64,000 nucleotides of DNA from Serripes groenlandicus (taxonomy: Eukaryota > Mollusca > Bivalvia > Cardiida > Cardiidae), in the NCBI GenBank assembly GCA_031761405.1, contig JASEVX010000081.1, forward strand, positions 1 to 64,000, given 5' to 3'. The position numbers and the translations under genes are program-made. The notes under the pieces were generated by a model that searched no databases, had not been told where the DNA came from, and saw nothing but the letters and a program-made list of their open reading frames with translations. Shown here one piece after another: positions 1 through 13,639 of this stretch; position 1 is the stretch's first letter, and each line of letters opens with the position of its first letter.

Positions 1-3000
1 GACAGAAACCAACCCCCAGAAAGTTCCAAGAGGCTCAGATTAAGTAAGTACCTGGGTTAGATCAATGTTATTGTTTTTGTTGTTGTCTGTCAGGCTTGGG
101 TTAGAATGCTATAATGATAACCTGGGACTTTTGGGATGTCAACCCAGCCACATATTCAACAACATATTTGCCAGGTACATAACCTTTCTCTCACAAACCT
201 TCAATTTCTTGCACCTCCAGCAGATCACCTGTCAGAACATTTTGGGAAAAGGGGCTAAATTCCTTTTAATGAGCAATATTTTCTTGTTCGCATTGTTTTA
301 TTTTTTACTAAAACCCGGGTTTTTGTCTATTTTGAACATCGCCTTGATCAGACGTGATGGAAACACATGCAAATAAATCTTTAAACAACTTCAGTCTATC
401 ATATAGAGTGCTGTAAATCCCCAAAAGCTTCAGATTTGTATGTAGACACAAATACTTTAAGAGTTACCTCCCTTTCATTTGTATTGAAACCGATAAAATG
501 GCATGTTTTTCATCTAATTGTAGCATTATGATGTCACATTGAACTCTTTTCAAGTGGAAATGCCTCACATTTTTTTCTTGGAGCATAACGATCATTGTTT
601 TTGAACTTCTGTGGCAGGAAAAAGGGGGCTTTCGGACATCCGCGACAAATCTGGATCCACAGATGTTTTTTTTAGATCGAAATCTGTACCCTTCAAATCC
701 TCGGTACAATTTCAATGACTGCAAATTATTGGGTGCTCTGTCAGGCAATAGAAATGCATTAGTTCCACACAATTTTCACCTATCCAAAGACCCCTTTTCT
801 CATGTCGTTGCAGAAAAAACAACCAGAATTAAGTGTTTTAGGCCTAATTTTGCTAAGAAAAAGGGTTTTGTTCCCATATTTCTGTGTTTCAAATGCTTTA
901 ATTAATCCTAGAGGCTTCTTAACTATTTACTGAGTCATTGATGTAAAAGAAGCCACCTCTGCTTTCATAGTTCTTACAGCAAAGCACTCTTATATTGTCA
1001 CATTCATGTAATTTTGACTCTGCACCCTTTACTTTCTTTGTCATAGAATAGACAACATAAAGGTGTTGAGTACTGTATATCTGGGCTATTACAGTGTTAT
1101 TTAGTACCATGAAACAGTTCAATTTCTTTGTGAATCAAAATAATTCCAAAACAGCATTTTAAGTGAGAAATATATCATCTAAATATTGTTTTTTCAAGCG
1201 AAAAATGGGAGATCATGTCTTTAAAAGGTAATTAAAATTAGATAGATTTAAATTTTATATAAAATATACACATTGACATGTTGAACAAACTCATTCAAAG
1301 AGAAAGCCATCATAAAATACTTTTCAGCATGATAAAACAAGACACAAATTAAACGCTGAAAACATTCAATCATAAATAAAGAATGCTATCAATATGTAGG
1401 AAAAGAACACAGTACAGTGTAAAGGGTAATTGCTATATTTTGCTAACCATTGAACAAAATCAACCGAAAACTTTGAACACTTATCCGCATTAATCATTCG
1501 TATACTAAAATGGTTTTGTTATGCGGTTGGTCGAAAAAACAAGTTCACTTTAGGTCAAAGGGAAGTAAATCGGATCGGCTTGCCGGGAAGACAATTTTGT
1601 CCAGGGGATTTCAGATGAATATGTAAGACTGAAATTGTCACCCATTGGACAATAATGATTTTGCTGAAAGTTGAATTCTTTTTTTGAAAACTATATTATC
1701 CTGTGAGTGATTTGTAACCAAACCCTGGTCTGCTTTTGACTGTATTGACACCTTCAGAGTATTTTTTAGAACATCCTGTATTGTCTGAAATTTAGAGTGA
1801 AATTCAGTGCGGGATAAGGGTGACCTAGCATTTGACGTCATAGCTAAAAAAATGGTAGGATGAGCCCTGAGTTTCTGGTGCTGTAATGGTAGATATAAGA
1901 ATGGACTTTGATTTAATACAGGTTTGTGGCTTCATTGAGATGTTGTGAAAGACTCATAACCCATAATGCTACAATGGTCGCCTATGTAAAATGAATTGCT
2001 TCCCTTTGACCTTAACATGCCTTCATTTTTAGTAGGTTTTCACCCCTTTTTGCTCATTTTAGTCTGTTGTACTCATACTAAACAGACGAAATTTTCAGAC
2101 AAGCTAATTTAATCTGTCAGCAATAAAATGCTGGGAAAAATGACAGAAACCAACCCCCAGAAAGTTCCAAGAGGCTCAGATTAAGTAAGTACCTGGGTTA
2201 GATCAATGTTATTGTTTTTGTTGTTGTCTGTCAGGCTTGGGTTAGAATGCTATAATGATAACCTGGGACTTTTGGGATGTCAACCCAGCCACATATTCAA
2301 CAACATATTTGCCAGGTACATAACCTTTCTCTCACAAACCTTCAATTTCTTGCACCTCCAGCAGATCACCTGTCAGAACATTTTGGGAAAAGGGGCTAAA
2401 TTCCTTTTAATGAGCAATATTTTCTTGTTCGCATTGTTTTATTTTTTACTAAAACCCGGGTTTTTGTCTATTTTGAACATCGCCTTGATCAGACGTGATG
2501 GAAACACATGCAAATAAATCTTTAAACAACTTCAGTCTATCATATAGAGTGCTGTAAATCCCCAAAAGCTTCAGATTTGTATGTAGACACAAATACTTTA
2601 AGAGTTACCTCCCTTTCATTTGTATTGAAACCGATAAAATGGCATGTTTTTCATCTAATTGTAGCATTATGATGTCACATTGAACTCTTTTCAAGTGGAA
2701 ATGCCTCACATTTTTTTCTTGGAGCATAACGATCATTGTTTTTGAACTTCTGTGGCAGGAAAAAGGGGGCTTTCGGACATCCGCGACAAATCTGGATCCA
2801 CAGATGTTTTTTTTAGATCGAAATCTGTACCCTTCAAATCCTCGGTACAATTTCAATGACTGCAAATTATTGGGTGCTCTGTCAGGCAATAGAAATGCAT
2901 TAGTTCCACACAATTTTCACCTATCCAAAGACCCCTTTTCTCATGTCGTTGCAGAAAAAACAACCAGAATTAAGTGTTTTAGGCCTAATTTTGCTAAGAA

Positions 3001-6000
3001 AAAGGGTTTTGTTCCCATATTTCTGTGTTTCAAATGCTTTAATTAATCCTAGAGGCTTCTTAACTATTTACTGAGTCATTGATGTAAAAGAAGCCACCTC
3101 TGCTTTCATAGTTCTTACAGCAAAGCACTCTTATATTGTCACATTCATGTAATTTTGACTCTGCACCCTTTACTTTCTTTGTCATAGAATAGACAACATA
3201 AAGGTGTTGAGTACTGTATATCTGGGCTATTACAGTGTTATTTAGTACCATGAAACAGTTCAATTTCTTTGTGAATCAAAATAATTCCAAAACAGCATTT
3301 TAAGTGAGAAATATATCATCTAAATATTGTTTTTTCAGCGAAAAATGGGAGATCATGTCTTTAAAAGGTAATTAAAATTAGATAGATTTAAATTTTATAT
3401 AAAATATACACATTGACATGTTGAACAAACTCATTCAAAGAGAAAGCCATCATAAAATACTTTTCAGCATGATAAAACAAGACACAAATTAAACGCTGAA
3501 AACATTCAATCATAAATAAAGAATGCTATCAATATGTAGGAAAAGAACACAGTACAGTGTAAAGGGTAATTGCTATATTTTGCTAACCATTGAACAAAAT
3601 CAACCGAAAACTTTGAACACTTATCCGCATTAATCATTCGTATACTAAAATGGTTTTGTTATGCGGTTGGTCGAAAAAACAAGTTCACTTTAGGTCAAAG
3701 GGAAGTAAATCGGATCGGCTTGCCGGGAAGACAATTTTGTCCAGGGGATTTCAGATGAATATGTAAGACTGAAATTGTCACCCATTGGACAATAATGATT
3801 TTGCTGAAAGTTGAATTCTTTTTTTGAAAACTATATTATCCTGTGAGTGATTTGTAACCAAACCCTGGTCTGCTTTTGACTGTATTGACACCTTCAGAGT
3901 ATTTTTTAGAACATCCTGTATTGTCTGAAATTTAGAGTGAAATTCAGTGCGGGATAAGGGTGACCTAGCATTTGACGTCATAGCTAAAAAAATGGTAGGA
4001 TGAGCCCTGAGTTTCTGGTGCTGTAATGGTAGATATAAGAATGGACTTTGATTTAATACAGGTTTGTGGCTTCATTGAGATGTTGTGAAAGACTCATAAC
4101 CCATAATGCTACAATGGTCGCCTATGTAAAATGAATTGCTTCCCTTTGACCTTAACATGCCTTCATTTTTAGTAGGTTTTCACCCCTTTTTGCTCATTTT
4201 AGTCTGTTGTACTCATACTAAACAGACGAAATTTTCAGACAAGCTAATTTAATCTGTCAGCAATAAAATGCTGGGGAAAATGACAGAAACCAACCCCCAG
4301 AAAGTTCCAAGAGGCTCAGATTAAGTAAGTACCTGGGTTAGATCAATGTTATTGTTTTTGTTGTTGTCTGTCAGGCTTGGGTTAGAATGCTATAATGATA
4401 ACCTGGGACTTTTGGGATGTCAACCCAGCCACATATTCAACAACATATTTGCCAGGTACATAACCTTTCTCTCACAAACCTTCAATTTCTTGCACCTCCA
4501 GCAGATCACCTGTCAGAACATTTTGGGAAAAGGGGCTAAATTCCTTTTAATGAGCAATATTTTCTTGTTCGCATTGTTTTATTTTTTACTAAAACCCGGG
4601 TTTTTGTCTATTTTGAACATCGCCTTGATCAGACGTGATGGAAACACATGCAAATAAATCTTTAAACAACTTCAGTCTATCATATAGAGTGCTGTAAATC
4701 CCCAAAAGCTTCAGATTTGTATGTAGACACAAATACTTTAAGAGTTACCTCCCTTTCATTTGTATTGAAACCGATAAAATGGCATGTTTTTCATCTAATT
4801 GTAGCATTATGATGTCACATTGAACTCTTTTCAAGTGGAAATGCCTCACATTTTTTTCTTGGAGCATAACGATCATTGTTTTTGAACTTCTGTGGCAGGA
4901 AAAAGGGGGCTTTCGGACATCCGCGACAAATCTGGATCCACAGATGTTTTTTTTAGATCGAAATCTGTACCCTTCAAATCCTCGGTACAATTTCAATGAC
5001 TGCAAATTATTGGGTGCTCTGTCAGGCAATAGAAATGCATTAGTTCCACACAATTTTCACCTATCCAAAGACCCCTTTTCTCATGTCGTTGCAGAAAAAA
5101 CAACCAGAATTAAGTGTTTTAGGCCTAATTTTGCTAAGAAAAAGGGTTTTGTTCCCATATTTCTGTGTTTCAAATGCTTTAATTAATCCTAGAGGCTTCT
5201 TAACTATTTACTGAGTCATTGATGTAAAAGAAGCCACCTCTGCTTTCATAGTTCTTACAGCAAAGCACTCTTATATTGTCACATTCATGTAATTTTGACT
5301 CTGCACCCTTTACTTTCTTTGTCATAGAATAGACAACATAAAGGTGTTGAGTACTGTATATCTGGGCTATTACAGTGTTATTTAGTACCATGAAACAGTT
5401 CAATTTCTTTGTGAATCAAAATAATTCCAAAACAGCATTTTAAGTGAGAAATATATCATCTAAATATTGTTTTTTCAAGCGAAAAATGGGAGATCATGTC
5501 TTTAAAAGGTAATTAAAATTAGATAGATTTAAATTTTATATAAAATATACACATTGACATGTTGAACAAACTCATTCAAAGAGAAAGCCATCATAAAATA
5601 CTTTTCAGCATGATAAAACAAGACACAAATTAAACGCTGAAAACATTCAATCATAAATAAAGAATGCTATCAATATGTAGGAAAAGAACACAGTACAGTG
5701 TAAAGGGTAATTGCTATATTTTGCTAACCATTGAACAAAATCAACCGAAAACTTTGAACACTTATCCGCATTAATCATTCGTATACTAAAATGGTTTTGT
5801 TATGCGGTTGGTCGAAAAAACAAGTTCACTTTAGGTCAAAGGGAAGTAAATCGGATCGGCTTGCCGGGAAGACAATTTTGTCCAGGGGATTTCAGATGAA
5901 TATGTAAGACTGAAATTGTCACCCATTGGACAATAATGATTTTGCTGAAAGTTGAATTCTTTTTTTGAAAACTATATTATCCTGTGAGTGATTTGTAACC

Positions 6001-9000
6001 AAACCCTGGTCTGCTTTTGACTGTATTGACACCTTCAGAGTATTTTTTAGAACATCCTGTATTGTCTGAAATTTAGAGTGAAATTCAGTGCGGGATAAGG
6101 GTGACCTAGCATTTGACGTCATAGCTAAAAAAATGGTAGGATGAGCCCTGAGTTTCTGGTGCTGTAATGGTAGATATAAGAATGGACTTTGATTTAATAC
6201 AGGTTTGTGGCTTCATTGAGATGTTGTGAAAGACTCATAACCCATAATGCTACAATGGTCGCCTATGTAAAATGAATTGCTTCCCTTTGACCTTAACATG
6301 CCTTCATTTTTAGTAGGTTTTCACCCCTTTTTGCTCATTTTAGTCTGTTGTACTCATACTAAACAGACGAAATTTTCAGACAAGCTAATTTAATCTGTCA
6401 GCAATAAAATGCTGGGGAAAATGACAGAAACCAACCCCCAGAAAGTTCCAAGAGGCTCAGATTAAGTAAGTACCTGGGTTAGATCAATGTTATTGTTTTT
6501 GTTGTTGTCTGTCAGGCTTGGGTTAGAATGCTATAATGATAACCTGGGACTTTTGGGATGTCAACCCAGCCACATATTCAACAACATATTTGCCAGGTAC
6601 ATAACCTTTCTCTCACAAACCTTCAATTTCTTGCACCTCCAGCAGATCACCTGTCAGAACATTTTGGGAAAAGGGGCTAAATTCCTTTTAATGAGCAATA
6701 TTTTCTTGTTCGCATTGTTTTATTTTTTACTAAAACCCGGGTTTTTGTCTATTTTGAACATCGCCTTGATCAGACGTGATGGAAACACATGCAAATAAAT
6801 CTTTAAACAACTTCAGTCTATCATATAGAGTGCTGTAAATCCCCAAAAGCTTCAGATTTGTATGTAGACACAAATACTTTAAGAGTTACCTCCCTTTCAT
6901 TTGTATTGAAACCGATAAAATGGCATGTTTTTCATCTAATTGTAGCATTATGATGTCACATTGAACTCTTTTCAAGTGGAAATGCCTCACATTTTTTTCT
7001 TGGAGCATAACGATCATTGTTTTTGAACTTCTGTGGCAGGAAAAAGGGGGCTTTCGGACATCCGCGACAAATCTGGATCCACAGATGTTTTTTTTAGATC
7101 GAAATCTGTACCCTTCAAATCCTCGGTACAATTTCAATGACTGCAAATTATTGGGTGCTCTGTCAGGCAATAGAAATGCATTAGTTCCACACACTTTTCA
7201 CCTATCCAAAGACCCCTTTTCTCATGTCGTTGCAGAAAAAACAACCAGAATTAAGTGTTTTAGGTCTAATTTTGCTAAGAAAAAGGGTTTTGTTCCCATA
7301 TTTCTGTGTTTCAAATGCTTTAATTAATCCTAGAGGCTTCTTAACTATTTACTGAGTCATTGATGTAAAAGAAGCCACCTCTGCTTTCATAGTTCTTACA
7401 GCAAAGCACTCTTATATTGTCACATTCATGTAATTTTGACTCTGCACCCTTTACTTTCTTTGTCATAGAATAGACAACATAAAGGTGTTGAGTACTGTAT
7501 ATCTGGGCTATTACAGTGTTATTTAGTACCATGAAACAGTTCAATTTCTTTGTGAATCAAAATAATTCCAAAACAGCATTTTAAGTGAGAAATATATCAT
7601 CTAAATATTGTTTTTTCAAGCGAAAAATGGGAGATCATGTCTTTAAAAGGTAATTAAAATTAGATAGATTTAAATTTTATATAAAATATACACATTGACA
7701 TGTTGAACAAACTCATTCAAAGAGAAAGCCATCATAAAATACTTTTCAGCATGATAAAACAAGACACAAATTAAACGCTGAAAACATTCAATCATAAATA
7801 AAGAATGCTATCAATATGTAGGAAAAGAACACAGTACAGTGTAAAGGGTAATTGCTATATTTTGCTAACCATTGAACAAAATCAACCGAAAACTTTGAAC
7901 ACTTATCCGCATTAATCATTCGTATACTAAAATGGTTTTGTTATGCGGTTGGTCGAAAAAACAAGTTCACTTTAGGTCAAAGGGAAGTAAATCGGATCGG
8001 CTTGCCGGGAAGACAATTTTGTCCAGGGGATTTCAGATGAATATGTAAGACTGAAATTGTCACCCATTGGACAATAATGATTTTGCTGAAAGTTGAATTC
8101 TTTTTTTGAAAACTATATTATCCTGTGAGTGATTTGTAACCAAACCCTGGTCTGCTTTTGACTGTATTGACACCTTCAGAGTATTTTTTAGAACATCCTG
8201 TATTGTCTGAAATTTAGAGTGAAATTCAGTGCGGGATAAGGGTGACCTAGCATTTGACGTCATAGCTAAAAAAATGGTAGGATGAGCCCTGAGTTTCTGG
8301 TGCTGTAATGGTAGATATAAGAATGGACTTTGATTTAATACAGGTTTGTGGCTTCATTGAGATGTTGTGAAAGACTCATAACCCATAACGCTACAATGGT
8401 CGCCTATGTAAAATGAATTGCTTCCCTTTGACCTTAACATGCCTTCATTTTTAGTAGGTTTTCACCCCTTTTTGCTCATTTTAGTCTGTTGTACTCATAC
8501 TAAACAGACGAAATTTTCAGACAAGCTAATTTAATCTGTCAGCAATAAAATGCTGGGGAAAATGACAGAAACCAACCCCCAGAAAGTTCCAAGAGGCTCA
8601 GATTAAGTAAGTACCTGGGTTAGATCAATGTTATTGTTTTTGTTGTTGTCTGTCAGGCTTGGGTTAGAATGCTATAATGATAACCTGGGACTTTTGGGAT
8701 GTCAACCCAGCCACATATTCAACAACATATTTGCCAGGTACATAACCTTTCTCTCACAAACCTTCAATTTCTTGCACCTCCAGCAGATCACCTGTCAGAA
8801 CATTTTGGGAAAAGGGAAAAGGGGCTAAATTCCTTTTAATGAGCAATATTTTCTTGTTCGCATTGTTTTATTTTTTACTAAAACCCGGGTTTTTGTCTAT
8901 TTTGAACATCGCCTTGATCAGACGTGATGGAAACACATGCAAATAAATCTTTAAACAACTTCAGTCTATCATATAGAGTGCTGTAAATCCCCAAAAGCTT

Positions 9001-9238
9001 CAGATTTGTATGTAGACACAAATACTTTAAGAGTTACCTCCCTTTCATTTGTATTGAAACCAATAAAATGGCATGTTTTTCATCTAATTGTAGCATTATG
9101 ATGTCACATTGAACTCTTTTCAAGTGGAAATGCCTCACATTTTTTTCTTGGAGCATAACGATCATTGTTTTTGAACTTCTGTGGCAGGAAAAAGGGGGCT
9201 TTCGGACATCCGCGACAAATCTGGATCCACAGATGTTT
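1..9238. repeat. Macrosatellite of 2141-bp units, 4.3 copies
   Basis: Head-to-tail array. The landmark GACAGAAACCAACCCCCAG occurs at 1, 2142, 4282, 6423 and 8564, giving periods of 2141, 2140, 2141 and 2141 bp. Copies are almost identical. Differences I saw are a missing A near 3337, single substitutions near 2136, 7194, 7265 and 8389, and in the fifth copy a 7-bp tandem duplication near 8812-8825 and a substitution near 9062. The fifth copy stops at about 9238, where a minisatellite begins. ORFs inside the unit (up to 103 codons) repeat unchanged in every copy, but they show no recognisable domain, so I do not call genes. I saw no rRNA, snRNA or tRNA sequence in the unit. The array probably continues to the left of the window. 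Confidence 0.95.
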
Positions 9239-10985
9239 TGTTTACACTGCCTTTTTATACTACCACTTTGTTTTACACTGCCTTACTATACTACCACTTT
9301 GTTTTACACTGCCTAACTATACCACCACTTTGTTTTACACGGCCGAATTATACCACTACTTTGTTTTACACTGCCTAACTATACCACCACCATGTTTTAC
9401 ACTGCCTAACTATAGCACCACTTTGTTTACACTGCCTTACTATACCACCACTTTGTTTTACACTGCCTAACTATACCACCACTTTGTTTAACACTGCCGA
9501 ATTATACCACTACTTTGTTTTACACTGCCTAACTATACCACCACCATGTTTTACACTGCCTAACTATAGCACCACTTTGTTTACACTGCCTAGCTATACC
9601 ACCACTTTGTTTACACTTCCTAACTATACCACCACTTTCTTTTACACTGCCTAATTATACCACCACTTTGTTTTACACTGCCTAACTATACCGCTACTTT
9701 GTTTACACTACCTAACTTTACCACTTCTTTGTTAACACTGCCTAACTATACCACCCCTTTGTTTACACTTCCTAACTATACCATCGCTTTGTTTTACACT
9801 GCCTAACTATACCGCTACTTTGTTGACACTGCCTAACTATACTACCACTTTGTTTTACACTGCCTAACTATACCACCACTTTGTTTTTACACTACCTAAC
9901 TCTACCGCTACTTTGTTTACACTGCCTAACTATACCACCACTTTGTTTAACACTGCCTAACTATACCACCACTTTGTTTACACTTCCTAACTATACCATC
10001 GCTTTGTTTTACACTGCCTAACTATACCGTTACTTTGTTTACAATGCCTAACTATACTACCACTTTGTTTTACACTGCCTAACTATACCACCACTTTGTT
10101 TTACACAACCTAACTATACCACCACTTTGTTTTACACTGCCTAACTATATCACCACTTTGTTTTACACTACCTAACTCTACCGCTACTTTGTTTACACTG
10201 CCTAACTATATCACCACTTTGTTTTACACTGACTAACTATACCACTACTTTGTTTACAATGCCTGACTATATCACCACTTTGTTTACACTGCCTAACTAT
10301 ATCACCACTTTGTTTACACTGACTAACTATATCACCACTTTGTTTACACTGCCTAACTATATCACCACTTTGTTTTACACTGACTAACTATACCGCTACT
10401 TTGTTTACAATGCCTGACTATACCGTTACTTTGTTTTACACTGCCTAACTATACCGCTACTTTGTTTACACTACCGAACTTTACCACTTCTTTGTTAACA
10501 CTGCCTAACTATACCACCCCTTTGTTTACACTTCCTAACTATACCATCGCTTTGTTTTACACTGCCTAACTATACCGTTACTTTGTTTACAATGCCTAAC
10601 TATACTACCACTTTGTTTTACACTGCCTAACTATACCACCACTTTGTTTTATACAACCTAACTATACCACCACTTTGTTTTACACTGCCTAACTATATCA
10701 CCACTTTGTTTTACACTACCTAACTCTACCGCTACTTTGTTTACACTGCCTAACTATATCACCACTTTGTTTTACACTGACTAACTATACTGTTTCTTTG
10801 TTTACAATGCCTGACTATACCGTTACTTTGTTTACACTGCCTAACTATACCACCGCTTTGTTTACACTGTCTAAATATACCACCACTGTGTTTACACTGC
10901 CTTACTATACCACCACTTTGTTTACACTGCCTAACTATACAACCACTAGATTACACTGCCTAAATATACCACCACTTTGTTTTCA
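9239..10985. repeat. 32-bp minisatellite array
   Basis: About 55 tandem copies of a 31-33 bp unit of the form TTTGTTTTACACTGCC followed by TAACTATACCACCAC. Copies vary by one T in the T-run and by CCACC/CCGCT/CCATC substitutions. A higher-order repeat is visible: the variant TTACCACTTCTTTG recurs at 9718 and 10481 (period 763 bp) with the same order of neighbouring variants. Several ORFs run through the array only because the unit is stop-poor in some frames; they are not genes. Confidence 0.95.
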
Positions 10986-11649
10986 ACTGTAATAAACATG
11001 CGGATATTTTACTTTTTAAATGTTTAATGACGTCATCTTTGTTAATTGAACTGCCACGTGATGAATGCATCTCAATGTCAGTTTACATAGAAATGAGCCG
11101 CGTCAGGCGATTGGCATCTGCGTACAGTGAAGACTCGGATGAGTGCGTGCATACACAGTCTCACAAATAGTTTTTGGATATCCGTCTTGTGATATTTAGA
11201 CGTTATTGTATTTTTTGAACAAACAAACTAGCCCTACTAATATTTAGGTCCGAAAAGAGACAAAAAGAACCCGGATCGCTAGAGGCGGATCAAGTATAGC
11301 AAATTGATCTACTAATATACATGTTTAATATAAACAACATGTTTTGTAAAAAAGGATAATGAGATATATATTAAACCTTATCCTGCTATGCGCGACTTAT
11401 AAACAACAATTAAATATCCTTCTTCATACGATGCTACAATTGACAACGATTAATAGTTGGTTAACTGCTACAATACACTAACTGTTACCTGGTTTGAATC
11501 GGGGTATGTGACTGTTTTCAGTTATATCACGGCTTAACAAGTGTAACTTATAAGTATCACTGTAACATGGAGTGATCTTGACACTAATACATCAGTCGTA
11601 TAGCTATCTACGTTAGAGAAGCCATTACTATACATATGTAAAGTCTTGG
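10986..11649. other. Unassigned non-coding stretch
   Basis: Mixed-composition sequence between the minisatellite and a tRNA-like repeat. No ORF with recognisable similarity, no tandem structure and no RNA gene seen. Confidence 0.5.
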
Positions 11650-11721
11650 GTTTGACCGGGGATCGAACTCTGGTCTCCCATTCCCCGAAATCTAACAATA
11701 TAACCACTACACCAGGGAGAC
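11650..11721 (-). repeat. tRNA-derived SINE head
   Basis: Read on the minus strand, the segment has an A-box-like TGGTGTAGTGGTTA and, about 45 nt later, a B-box-like GAGTTCGATCCC. This is the spacing of an internal RNA polymerase III promoter. The acceptor stem does not pair and the T-stem is imperfect, so this is more likely a SINE head or tRNA pseudogene than a working tRNA. Confidence 0.6.
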
Positions 11722-12413
11722 GGTTGTATTCCAATGGAGTATACTAGAAGCTATCGGACTGTTCATGTTGTTGTGCAAACAAGTCCACCGTTTGAAATAT
11801 TATCAGCAGTTACTGCTGTTGGTTATGATAATATGGTGATTTACCTTGTTTTCGTCTGTTTTCCATTAATCCGGCCCATTTTGTACGAAAGCCGTGTGTT
11901 TAAATTGTAACAAGGCTGCAATGATAATGAAGCATACTAATAACCTTTATCCTGTACACGACTTTAAACAATAGTTAATATCCCATCATACTGTTAATAA
12001 GTATTGTTCGCGGAATCTTGAATACATCATTCGCACATCTGTGCTCGAAAAAGGGTAGTCGTCGTGAATGTTCGATTTAACATTGAATAATCTGCCTTTC
12101 GAGACTTGTACAACATTTCTTACATGCTGATTTTCGTACATTAAACCTCATGTGTGATATCCAGCTGTTCGATACTTTTTACAGCATTTTTAATCAAAGC
12201 ACTGAAAGTACTGTTGTACAGGGGCATCTGTAAGAAGAAAAGATGCGGCATAGTTTGTACGGACAAACATTGTTTAAACAATGTTTCATCGGCATGTAAA
12301 CAAAATAAAATCAAGAAAGACAAAAGTTTGACAAACAATCGAGCAGCAACCCACAAGTATGATAATTCCAGTTCAGTTCGAGTGCTAGAGTATACAACGC
12401 AAGAACATAAACA
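11722..12413. other. Unassigned non-coding stretch
   Basis: No feature recognised. Short ORFs on both strands around 12141-12417 overlap each other and show no family resemblance, so they are treated as chance. Confidence 0.45.
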
Positions 12414-12605
12414 CTAAAGATCCATATTGTATATTGGAATCATGCCGATTAATGAGAGGCAGTCAAAAGCATGCTAGAGTTGTGATTATTGTGTACTGCA
12501 CATCTGCAGGTTATAATTCACCTATAGATGTTTGAAATTGATACATTATAACTTGATTAAGACAATGGCCATAGAAAAGCGAGAAATGGAGATTAAACCT
12601 AAAAC
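12414..12605 (+). repeat. Dispersed repeat family X, copy 1
   Basis: Contains ATTGGAATCATGCCGATTAA, then GCATGCTAGAGTTGTGATTA and CTGCACATCTGCAGGT. The same succession is found near 13645-13800 on the plus strand and 21893-22002 on the minus strand, which shows a dispersed family. Its class is not determined. Confidence 0.75.
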
Positions 12606-13194
12606 AAGAGGGCCAAGATTACCCTGGATCGCTCACCAGAATAATGCAATGTGATTGGGATACCTACCACAATAACATTTTGTTTGGAAATTGGCCAGAC
12701 ACTTTCGGCGGAGATTTTGAATGTTTTCAGTATAGCCATATAATGCAAAACAGCGCCATGATATTTGACCAATCAATATGGCTTGAAGGAATTTGATAGA
12801 GGGTCACCCAAGGAAATTTTCTACAACATTATTTGATTAACACTTTCGGTAATCTGGGGAAGTAATCTTGTAGAGGTTCAGAAAAGGAACATTTCAGCAA
12901 CATTATATTGAGATTGGCTGGACACTTTCGCAGGAGGAGATTTTTTAAGTTTCCACTATAGCCATATAAGGTAAAAAAAAAAAGCCCCGTTCCCTCTTGG
13001 CCGACCGGTTTGGGAGAAGAAAAATGATAAAGTTGTTTACGTTTGGTTGCCATGGAAAAAAGCATTCTGCATTGATCGCAAGAATTTGAAAGAATTCTGG
13101 TGAGGTCATTGACGGGATGTTTTCTGTGAAGTTTCATCCCAATTGACCCACTGGTCACTGAGGAGAAGATGTTGACGTACGCTCGACGCACGAC
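12606..13194. repeat. Dispersed AGAGGGCCAAGAT-type repeat with internal units
   Basis: Begins with AGAGGGCCAAGATTACCCTGG and contains two diverged internal units marked by GCCAGACACTTTCG or TGGACACTTTCG, TAGCCATATAA and GGGTCACCCAAGG. The same family forms a longer array at 51005-51970. The minus-strand ORF at 12829-13236 runs through this repeat and is not a gene. Confidence 0.75.
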
Positions 13195-13350
13195 GGAGAC
13201 ATTAAAAATGGTTGTAGTTGCTGCCCTCCTTGGCACTCAGGGTTGCGGGATTAGTGTTAAGACTGACTAGCTTGTGTCAGGTTAAATGGACCACTAGTAC
13301 TGGTAACTTACCAAGGAAACGCCGTGATATAACTGAGAAGGTGTTGAAAG
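13195..13350 (-). repeat. Dispersed GTAAGTTACCAGTACTA-type repeat, copy 1
   Basis: On the minus strand it reads CTTACCAGTACTAGTGGTCC, then AACCTGACACAAGC and CCGCAACCCTGAGTGCCAAGG. Related copies lie at 31190-31340 and 32742-32945 on the plus strand. Confidence 0.75.
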
Positions 13351-13639
13351 CGGCGTTAAAATAGCAAACAATCACACTAATAACTCCCCTTGAACACATC
13401 ATGTTCAGGTGAGCTAAAAACTGATCAGATTTATGTTCGAAATATTTAATCGTTCTCCTGATCACAATGCTTAAGAGTGACCTCCTTGAAACGACGGACA
13501 GACAGTCCGTCTCTCCGGACAAAGTAAACTATGCTTGGAGAAACACTTATACCCGAGCAAGAACCTTCCAAGGAACACATGTGTTGCATGCGAAAGTCCT
13601 ATAGTAAGTGAGAACATGAACACAAAGATATACACACAC

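Noticed and set aside
65..8828. ORFs of 66-103 codons repeated in each 2141-bp unit on both strands
   Set aside because: No recognisable domain, mutually overlapping, and preserved only because the units are near-identical copies.
9165..10992. Y/T/L-rich ORFs in the 32-bp array
   Set aside because: Translations of a stop-poor tandem repeat; no coding signal.
11650..11721. Functional tRNA gene
   Set aside because: A- and B-boxes are present, but the acceptor stem and T-stem do not pair.
12829..13236. 135-codon minus-strand ORF
   Set aside because: Lies in a dispersed repeat that recurs at 51 kb.
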